From the NCBI GenBank assembly GCA_029934875.1, contig JAOZLK010000068.1, forward strand, positions 1-11,976: a stretch of 11,976 nucleotides of DNA, in the 5' to 3' direction. Of this stretch, positions 6,558 to 11,976 are shown in pieces. The position numbers were made by a program, and so were the translations under genes. This DNA is from Bacteroidales bacterium (GTDB taxonomy: Bacteria; Bacteroidota; Bacteroidia; Bacteroidales; GCA-2748055). The notes beneath the pieces are model-generated. The model worked only from the letters and a program-made list of their open reading frames with translations, had not been told where the DNA came from and did no database searches. Positions within the stretch are counted from its first letter, which is position 1. The number at the start of each line of letters is the position of its first letter.

Positions 6558-7628
6558 ATGAAAAAGCATAATTTTTCCGCAGGTCCATCCATCCTTTCCC
6601 CATATACCATAAAGAATACCGCGGATGGTATTATGGATTTGAATAATACCGGGCTCTCTGTTATGGAGATTTCCCACAGGAGTAAGGATTTTATTGCCAT
6701 TATGGATGAAACACAGAACTTGTTTAAAGAGCTGCTGGATATACCCGAAGGCTACAGTGTTTTGCTGCTCCAGGGAGGTGCAAGTATGCAGTTTTGCATG
6801 ATTCCCTATAACCTGCTACAGAACAAGGCAGCCTACCTTGACACCGGAGCCTGGTCCAACAAGGCCATCAAGGAGGCAAAACTATTTGGTGAAGTGGATG
6901 TAGTTGCTTCCTCAAAAGATACCACCTACTCCTATATTCCAAGGGATTACAAGGTTCCGGCCGATGCCGATTATTTCCATATTACCACCAACAATACCAT
7001 TTATGGTACTGAAATAAAAGAGGATATGGATGTGCCTGTAAATCTGGTGGCCGACATGTCTTCTGATATTTTCTCCCGTCCCGTGGATGTTTCAAAATAC
7101 GCAATGATCTATGGAGGAGCACAAAAAAACCTGGCTCCGGCAGGAGTAACCTTTGTGATCGTAAAGGATGAAATTCTTGGGAAGGTTGACCGGATGATTC
7201 CCACCATGCTGAACTACCAGACACATATAGACCAGGGATCGATGTTTAATACCCCTCCCTGTGTTTCTATCTACGCTGCCATGCATACCTTGCGCTGGTA
7301 CAAAGAGCAGGGGGGAGTAGCTGGCATGTACAAAAAGAACCTGGAGAAGGCTGCCATTCTCTATGATGAAATTGACAGGAACCCGGTGTTTGTTTCAGGG
7401 ATCGGCAATGAAGATGATCGATCCATTATGAACGTTACCTTTGTAATGAAGGACGAGTACAAAGATAAGGAGGCCGATTTTCTTGCCTTTGCTACCGGGA
7501 AAGGAATGTCCGGCCTTAAGGGTCACAGATCAGTTGGCGGTTTCAGGGCATCCATATACAACGCTATGCCTCAATCATCGGTTCAGGCTTTGATCGATGC
7601 AATGAAAGAATTTGAAAAGAATATATAA
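6558..7628 (+). CDS. serC: Phosphoserine aminotransferase
   Basis: SerC is a PLP enzyme that converts 3-phosphohydroxypyruvate and glutamate to phosphoserine and 2-oxoglutarate. In many bacteria it also serves the DXP-dependent PLP pathway. The 356-residue length is usual. The N-terminal [10 protein letters not shown] is diagnostic. Other motifs are ISHRSKDF (38-45), QGGASMQF (72-79), the PLP-region Trp99, ADMSSD (165-170), the Schiff-base lysine K190 in [11 protein letters not shown], and the phosphate-binding [14 protein letters not shown] (319-332). It heads a five-gene run and is 20 nt from serA. The ATG is preceded by the heptad array rather than a Shine-Dalgarno site. A leader of about 118 nt is possible if the candidate promoter is real. 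Confidence 0.97.
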   Translation: MKKHNFSAGPSILSPYTIKNTADGIMDLNNTGLSVMEISHRSKDFIAIMDETQNLFKELLDIPEGYSVLLLQGGASMQFCMIPYNLLQNKAAYLDTGAWSNKAIKEAKLFGEVDVVASSKDTTYSYIPRDYKVPADADYFHITTNNTIYGTEIKEDMDVPVNLVADMSSDIFSRPVDVSKYAMIYGGAQKNLAPAGVTFVIVKDEILGKVDRMIPTMLNYQTHIDQGSMFNTPPCVSIYAAMHTLRWYKEQGGVAGMYKKNLEKAAILYDEIDRNPVFVSGIGNEDDRSIMNVTFVMKDEYKDKEADFLAFATGKGMSGLKGHRSVGGFRASIYNAMPQSSVQALIDAMKEFEKNI

Positions 7629-7648
7629 TCCAAAATAATTCCAGATAA

Positions 7649-8569
7649 ATGTCTAAAGTATTAATAGCAACAGAAAAACCTTTCTCTGCCGAAGCAGTGG
7701 CCGAAGTAAAAGGTGTATTCCAGGAAGCCGGATTTGAAGTGGAAGTTCTGGCAAAATATCCCGATCATTCGGATCTTGTAAATGCTGTAAGCGATGCAGA
7801 TGCCCTGATTATCAGGAGCGACAAGGTTGATCGTGAAGTGATCGAAGCTGGTAAGAATCTTAAGATAGTGGTTCGGGCCGGCGCAGGTTATGATAATGTG
7901 GATCTTGAAGCAGCTTCTGAGAAGAGTGTGGTTGTGATGAACACGCCGGGACAGAACTCAAATGCTGTTGCAGAACTGGCTTTGGGAATGATGGTTTTCA
8001 TGAACAGGAATGGATTTACTCCAGTTGCAGGTAGCGAATTGAGAGGTAAAAAGATCGGGATTCATGCCTATGGAGCTGTGGGCAGGATCGTTGGACTGAT
8101 AGCCAAAGGCTTTGGGATGAAGGTTTACGCCTACGATCCTTTCGTGGATCCGGTAGTTATTAAGAATGACGGAATTACCTGTGAAGAAACAGTGGAGAGC
8201 CTCTATAGCAAATGTCAGTATATATCTTTGCATATTCCTGTTACTGCTGAAACCCGTTCTTCGGTAGCTTACGATTTGCTGGCCAGCATGCCAGAGGGAG
8301 CCACACTTGTCAATACTGCGCGGAAAGAGGTGATTGATGAGGATGGCTTAAAAAAGGTCTTTGCCGAGCGTAAAGATTTCAGATATCTCTCCGATATCGC
8401 CCCAAATTGCAGGGAAGAGCTTGAAGCCAATTTCAAATCCCAGGTGCTCTTTACACCTAAAAAGATGGGTGCCCAGACGGCCGAAGCAAATTTGAATTCA
8501 GGAGTTGCAGCAGCAAGACAGATCGTGAATTTCATCGAAAAAGGGGACACTACTTTTAAAGTTAATTAG
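7649..8569 (+). CDS. serA: 3-phosphoglycerate dehydrogenase, short lysine (type III) form
   Basis: It oxidises 3-phosphoglycerate to 3-phosphohydroxypyruvate with NAD, the first step of serine synthesis. At 306 residues it has only the catalytic and nucleotide domains, with no ACT domain for serine feedback. VRAGAGYDNVD (75-85) and NTPGQNSNAVAE (98-109) are typical. The Rossmann glycine motif reads AYGAVG (140-145) instead of GxGxxG. Catalytic Arg225 is kept (NTARKEVID, with Lys for the usual Gly). The usual His of TPHxGAxT is Lys271 (TPKKMGAQT), and the canonical Glu position before Pro is not conserved (SDIAPNC, 248-254). From memory, this pattern marks the type III enzymes of Bacteroides and Entamoeba, in which a lysine takes the role of histidine. 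It lies between serC and the DUF1015 gene. Confidence 0.9.
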   Translation: MSKVLIATEKPFSAEAVAEVKGVFQEAGFEVEVLAKYPDHSDLVNAVSDADALIIRSDKVDREVIEAGKNLKIVVRAGAGYDNVDLEAASEKSVVVMNTPGQNSNAVAELALGMMVFMNRNGFTPVAGSELRGKKIGIHAYGAVGRIVGLIAKGFGMKVYAYDPFVDPVVIKNDGITCEETVESLYSKCQYISLHIPVTAETRSSVAYDLLASMPEGATLVNTARKEVIDEDGLKKVFAERKDFRYLSDIAPNCREELEANFKSQVLFTPKKMGAQTAEANLNSGVAAARQIVNFIEKGDTTFKVN

Positions 8570-8571
8570 GC

Positions 8572-9819
8572 ATGGCAAAGTTACACGCTTTTAAGGGTTT
8601 CAGACCCGTAAAGAAGAATGTGAATGAGGTGGCTTCCAGGCCCTATGATGTTTTAAATTCGGAGGAAGCCAGGATTGAGGTTGAAGGTAACCCATGGTCC
8701 TTTCTACATGTAGTAAAGCCGGAAGTGGATTTGCCTGAAGGTACTGATCTACATTCGGAAGTGGTCTATATCAAGGGAAAAGAAAACCTGGACAGATTGA
8801 TTGCCGAGGGCTACTTTATTCAGGATGAAAGTGATTTGCTTTATGTTTACGCACAGACCATGTTTGGGAAAACGCAGTATGGGATTGTGGCCTGTGCTGC
8901 TATGGAAGACTACCTGAATGATGTTATCAAGAAACATGAACTGACAAGGCCCGATAAGGAAGAGGACAGGATGAATCACATCCGGGTTACCGGCGTTAAT
9001 GCCGAACCTGTCTTTTTTGCTTATCCAGATCATGCTGGACTGGATGCTATTGTGGCACAGGTTGTTGCCGGTGAGGCTGAATATGATTTTGTGACCGACG
9101 ATGGAGTAGGACACCATTTCTGGCTTATCTCTGATCCAGGGCAAATTGATAAGGTGATAGAAATCTTCGACAAGGAGATTCCCTTTACATATGTTGCAGA
9201 CGGGCATCACCGGACGGCAGCCGCTGCCCTGGTGGGGCAGGAGCGTAAGGAGGCAAATCCTGATCATAAAGGGAACGAAGAGTACAATTTCTTCCTGGCT
9301 GTTCATTTCCCCGAGTCTCAGCTTACCATTATTGATTATAACCGGGTCGTTAAGGATCTGAATGGACACTCTCCACAAGAATTTCTAAAGGAGCTGGGGG
9401 CAGGATTTGTTGTGCAAGAAAAGGGAACTGAGATTTTCAAGCCCGATGAGCTGCATCTCTTCAGTATGTACCTGGAAGGAAAATGGTACTCGCTCTCAGC
9501 CCTGCCCGGCACATACGATGACGATGATCCCATTGGATGTCTTGATGTTACAGTTTTGTCCGACCAGGTGCTGGGTCCGCTTCTGAACATTACTGATTTG
9601 AGAAAATCCAAGCGAATCGATTTCGTGGGTGGAATCAGGGGTCTGAAGGAGTTAAGTGATCGAGTGGACAGTGGTGAAATGGCTGTGGCCTTTGCCCTCT
9701 ACCCGGTGACCATGAAACAACTGATGGATATTGCGGATAATGGAATGATCATGCCTCCAAAGACCACCTGGTTTGAGCCTAAGCTAAGAAGCGGCCTGGT
9801 GATTCATTCGCTGGATTAG
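8572..9819 (+). CDS. DUF1015 family protein in the serine operon
   Basis: A 415-residue cytoplasmic protein matching DUF1015, whose function is not established to my knowledge. Typical features are the start FKGFRPVK with ASRPYDVLN (21-29), NPWSFLHVVKPE (40-51), KKHELTRPDKEEDR (120-133), the signature VADGHHRTAAAA (208-219), DVTVLSDQVLGPLL (325-338) and the C-terminal MPPKTTWFEPKLRSGL (394-409). The DGHHR motif recalls ParB-fold proteins, including ADP/ATP-dependent free serine kinases of the SerK/SbnI kind, but I cannot confirm homology. It starts 2 nt after the serA stop and 14 nt before the PLP-binding protein gene. I recall that this family neighbours serC/serA in other Bacteroidota. A role in serine or phosphoserine metabolism is inferred from context. 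Confidence 0.92.
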   Translation: MAKLHAFKGFRPVKKNVNEVASRPYDVLNSEEARIEVEGNPWSFLHVVKPEVDLPEGTDLHSEVVYIKGKENLDRLIAEGYFIQDESDLLYVYAQTMFGKTQYGIVACAAMEDYLNDVIKKHELTRPDKEEDRMNHIRVTGVNAEPVFFAYPDHAGLDAIVAQVVAGEAEYDFVTDDGVGHHFWLISDPGQIDKVIEIFDKEIPFTYVADGHHRTAAAALVGQERKEANPDHKGNEEYNFFLAVHFPESQLTIIDYNRVVKDLNGHSPQEFLKELGAGFVVQEKGTEIFKPDELHLFSMYLEGKWYSLSALPGTYDDDDPIGCLDVTVLSDQVLGPLLNITDLRKSKRIDFVGGIRGLKELSDRVDSGEMAVAFALYPVTMKQLMDIADNGMIMPPKTTWFEPKLRSGLVIHSLD

Positions 9820-9833
9820 TCGTATATTTGGAG

Positions 9834-10502
9834 ATGGGAGTTGTTGAAAACCTTAAGCGCGTAAGGGAAAGCCTGCCGGGTAATATCACCCTGGTGGCTG
9901 TCTCCAAGACCAAGCCTGACGAGATGATCCTGGAGGCTTACGAAGCTGGCCAGCTCGATTTTGGGGAAAATAAGGTCCAGGATCTCACGGCCAAAAGTGA
10001 ACGTTTGCCCGGGGATATTCGTTGGCACATGATCGGCCACCTTCAGACCAACAAAGTAAAGTATCTTTCGCCCTTTGTACACATGATCCATGGCGTGGAC
10101 AGTCTCAAATTGTTGTCTACCATCAATAAATCGGCCCAACAACATCAGCGGTGCATCGATTGCCTTTTGCAGGTGCGAATCGCCCGGGAGGAGACTAAAT
10201 TCGGGCTCTCGGCAGAGGAGGCCAGTGCCATTGTGGAATCCGATGCTTTTGCTGAGATGAAGAACATCAGGATCAGGGGCCTTATGGGGATGGCCAGCTA
10301 TACACAAAATACCGGGCAAATCAGGGCCGAATTTCAGCGACTAAATCTTATATTTGATGAGATGAAGGCTTCTGCCTTTCAGGATGCAGACTACTTCGAT
10401 CAGCGTTCCTACGGGATGTCTGGCGATTATATGCTTGCAGCCGGGGAGGGATCCACCATGGTTCGAATCGGCAGCCTGATCTTTGGACTAAGAAATTATT
10501 AA
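9834..10502 (+). CDS. PLP homeostasis protein, YggS/PLPBP (COG0325) family
   Basis: A non-catalytic PLP-binding barrel that buffers free PLP and affects amino-acid pools. It has 222 residues from ATG 9834. A TTG two codons earlier is also in frame, but MGVVENLKRVRE is the usual family start. The PLP lysine is K25 in LVAVSKTKP. Other motifs are FGENKVQ (43-49), WHMIGHLQTNK (64-74), FGLS (123-126), IRGLMGM (147-153), SYGMSGDY (192-199) and the phosphate-binding GSTMVRIGSLIFG (206-218). The gap to the next gene is 11 nt. Its place after serC fits a need to manage PLP for SerC and serine/glycine enzymes. Confidence 0.95.
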   Translation: MGVVENLKRVRESLPGNITLVAVSKTKPDEMILEAYEAGQLDFGENKVQDLTAKSERLPGDIRWHMIGHLQTNKVKYLSPFVHMIHGVDSLKLLSTINKSAQQHQRCIDCLLQVRIAREETKFGLSAEEASAIVESDAFAEMKNIRIRGLMGMASYTQNTGQIRAEFQRLNLIFDEMKASAFQDADYFDQRSYGMSGDYMLAAGEGSTMVRIGSLIFGLRNY

Positions 10503-10513
10503 ATATTTGCAAT

Positions 10514-11491
10514 ATGATCGATCTTTCTACCACCTATGGAGGCCTGAACCTTAAGACTCCACTGATAGTATCCAGCAGCGGATTAACAAGCTCTGTTGAG
10601 CGGATTATAAAGATGGAACAGGCAGGTGCAGGGGCGGTGGTCCTTAAATCGCTCTTTGAAGAGCAGATTAATTATGAAGTGAGTAGCATGTCGGCTGAGA
10701 GTGATTATCCCGAAGCTGCGGATTACGTGAATGCCTATGCCAGGGAGAACTCACTGGAAGATTATCTCTCCATGATCAGGGAGGCAAAAGCTGCAGTTGG
10801 CATTCCTGTTATAGCAAGCATTAATTGTGTAAAAAGTAATGAGTGGGTCGATTTTGCTAAAAAGATGGAACAGGCAGGTGCGGATGCCCTCGAGTTGAAT
10901 ATCTATTTCCTTCCCATTGAAAAAGATAAGGACTCCAGGGTTTATGAAAATGCTTACCTGGACCTGGTCTCAGATGTAAAAAAGCATACCTCGCTTCCGC
11001 TTATGATTAAGCTGGGACATGGATTCACCAATATAACCTGGATGGTCAATCAACTATACCTGAGAGGTGCTTCTTCGATAATCCTGTTTAACCGGCTATA
11101 TGCGCCTGATATTGACACGAGCGACCTTAGCTTCACATCCTCAGAGGTACTGAGTTCTCCTGCTGATATGCGTTTCCCCCTGAGGTGGGTTGGCATTGTA
11201 TCTTCCCGTGTAAGTGAGATCGATCTGGCTGCATCCACCGGTGTGCACAGCGGACTGGCAGTAGTTAAGCAGATTCTGGCAGGAGCCACGTCCGTCCAGG
11301 TCTGTTCGGTTCTTTACCGGAACGGTATCGACTATCTCAGGGATATGATTAATGAGTTGAAGGGGTGGATGCAAAAGAATAATTACAGTACTCCTTCCGA
11401 GTTCAGGGGCAAAATGAACTACAACAACCTTAAGGACCCAACGGTTTATGAAAGGGCTCAGTTCATCAAGTACTTCTCAAAAATGCATTAA
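10514..11491 (+). CDS. Dihydroorotate dehydrogenase-like flavoprotein of unknown substrate
   Basis: A 325-residue TIM-barrel protein related to class 1 dihydroorotate dehydrogenases. The N-terminus LSTTYGGLNLKTPLIVSSS (key positions 4-22), VLKSL (43-47), PVIASINC (98-105), LPLMIKLGHG (161-170) and STGVHSG with AGATSVQVCSVLYRNG (241-247, 256-271) correspond to FMN-binding strands. The loop that in class 1 enzymes reads N-x-[SC]-x-P-N with a catalytic Cys/Ser reads NIYFLP here (129-134). True dihydroorotate oxidation is therefore doubtful. The C-terminal tail (290-325) is extra. It ends the serC operon, 11 nt after the PLP-binding protein gene, and converges on the HEAT-repeat gene. I do not assign pyrD. 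Confidence 0.88.
   Translation: MIDLSTTYGGLNLKTPLIVSSSGLTSSVERIIKMEQAGAGAVVLKSLFEEQINYEVSSMSAESDYPEAADYVNAYARENSLEDYLSMIREAKAAVGIPVIASINCVKSNEWVDFAKKMEQAGADALELNIYFLPIEKDKDSRVYENAYLDLVSDVKKHTSLPLMIKLGHGFTNITWMVNQLYLRGASSIILFNRLYAPDIDTSDLSFTSSEVLSSPADMRFPLRWVGIVSSRVSEIDLAASTGVHSGLAVVKQILAGATSVQVCSVLYRNGIDYLRDMINELKGWMQKNNYSTPSEFRGKMNYNNLKDPTVYERAQFIKYFSKMH
10609..10881. repeat. Two exact 21-bp direct repeats inside the DHODH-like gene
   Basis: AAAGATGGAACAGGCAGGTG plus a following C occurs at 10609-10629 and again at 10861-10881. The copies are 252 bp apart and in the same frame. Both encode KMEQAGA before a barrel strand (AVVLK and DALELN). Confidence 0.9.
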
Positions 11492-11520
11492 TACAGTACG
11501 TAGGGGATATTACTCAGTGC
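11492..11520. other. 29-bp convergent intergenic gap
   Basis: The DHODH-like and HEAT-repeat genes end facing each other across 29 bp. It contains CTCAGT twice in 7-nt register (11513-11518, continuing into 11520-11525), but no stem followed by a T-tract on either strand. Either termination is factor-dependent or the transcripts overlap. Confidence 0.5.
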
Positions 11521-11976
11521 TCAGTATGACTCAATAGACTTTATGAGTTCGCGGAGCAGGAGTTTTTTATGTTCATCAGCTCCGGACATGCCGTGCTTAA
11601 CTGTCAGGACCAGTTTAGCCCTCTCATCGTTTTCCAGTTCACCCACGGCTTCTTCCAGTATGGTAAAGATCTCAATGGAGGTTTCAAGATCGGCAGTGAT
11701 CATCAGCCGGGTGAATGATTCAGCATATTTTCCATAGGAGAGTCCATTCTGCCAGCATGCAGAGGCAAGGATACGAGTGATCGCATCATAAGAAGGATTT
11801 GTAAGTGCTTCAGCAAGGATTGGGGCTGACTCCTCCAGCTTCAGGTCGTTTAGAATGGATGCTACCTCAAAAATAACCTCTTCATCTTCCTGGTCAAGAA
11901 GCAGGTTAAACAATTCAGGAAGAATGTCAACTGAACTATCATTGCGGATTTCTTTTAATGCATCCATAAGGGTAGT
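11521..11976 (-). CDS. HEAT-repeat-like protein, N-terminus beyond the window
   Basis: The minus-strand frame reads through the right edge. An ATG exists at 11967-11965, but the codons before it (Thr-Thr-Leu) are open and continue the helix TTLMDALKEIRND, so the gene probably starts outside the window. About 151 residues are visible. Alpha-helical pairs of about 30-35 residues carry the pattern LMDALKEIRND...ILPELFNLL, then VIFEVASILNDL...SAPILAEAL, then AITRILASACWQNG. These are HEAT/Armadillo-like repeats, usually protein-binding scaffolds. The C-terminal third is acidic with a helical end (LLLRELIKSIESY). No catalytic motif or membrane segment is visible. Function unknown. Confidence 0.8.
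   Translation of the reverse strand, partial: TTLMDALKEIRNDSSVDILPELFNLLLDQEDEEVIFEVASILNDLKLEESAPILAEALTNPSYDAITRILASACWQNGLSYGKYAESFTRLMITADLETSIEIFTILEEAVGELENDERAKLVLTVKHGMSGADEHKKLLLRELIKSIESY

Noticed and set aside
6509..6700. Short minus-strand frame across the serC start
   Set aside because: Its C-terminal residues are just the heptad repeats read in translation ([12 protein letters not shown]), a common artefact.
7649..8569. serA as a decayed, inactive gene
   Set aside because: The full-length frame is intact and the unusual residues match the lysine-type (type III) enzyme pattern rather than random decay.
8749..9378. 209-codon minus-strand open frame
   Set aside because: Antisense to the DUF1015 gene; no recognisable motifs.
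10514..11491. Naming the flavoprotein gene pyrD
   Set aside because: The catalytic Cys/Ser loop of class 1 enzymes is absent and there are no pyrimidine genes nearby.

Overview
The window looks like a chromosomal piece of a Bacteroidota genome, probably from the Bacteroidales/Marinilabiliales side. Three things suggest this. First, there is an OmpA-family protein with TPR, beta-propeller and carboxypeptidase-regulatory domains. Second, the 3-phosphoglycerate dehydrogenase is of the short lysine type. Third, several gene starts are preceded by TTTG/TAnnTTTG-like elements rather than Shine-Dalgarno sites. Base composition and reading style look uniform. I see no insertion sequence, phage gene, tRNA, rRNA or CRISPR array.

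Positions 1-1235 (minus strand) hold, in transcription order, a lone Hpt phosphotransfer protein, a STAS anti-sigma-antagonist-like protein overlapping it by 8 nt, a small His-rich OB-fold-like lipoprotein, and the first 12 codons of a gene running off the left edge. That fragment resembles the start of a PepSY-associated transmembrane protein.

Positions 1333-4447 (plus strand) hold an exported TPR protein and a 694-residue TPR/PD40/CRD/OmpA envelope protein, again overlapping by 8 nt. The second has the architecture of PorE of the type IX secretion system. A likely terminator follows it.

Positions 4529-6350 hold gcvT (aminomethyltransferase, GTG start) and a comB-like 2-phosphosulfolactate phosphatase. 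The 207-bp gap after them contains AT-rich inverted repeats, a candidate promoter and a 14-bp tandem array (two degenerate heptads) that ends at the serC start.

Positions 6558-11491 hold a tightly packed five-gene run: serC, a type III (lysine-type) serA, a DUF1015 gene, a YggS/PLPBP gene and a dihydroorotate-dehydrogenase-like gene. Gaps are 20, 2, 14 and 11 nt. With gcvT just upstream, the theme is serine, glycine, one-carbon and PLP metabolism. The DUF1015 and DHODH-like proteins are the unexplained members. A convergent HEAT-repeat gene enters from the right edge.

The best leads for something undescribed are these: DUF1015, with a DGHHR motif reminiscent of ParB-fold serine kinases, inside a serine operon that shows no serB; the DHODH-like protein that lacks the usual catalytic-base segment; the His-rich lipoprotein; and the Hpt-STAS pair.
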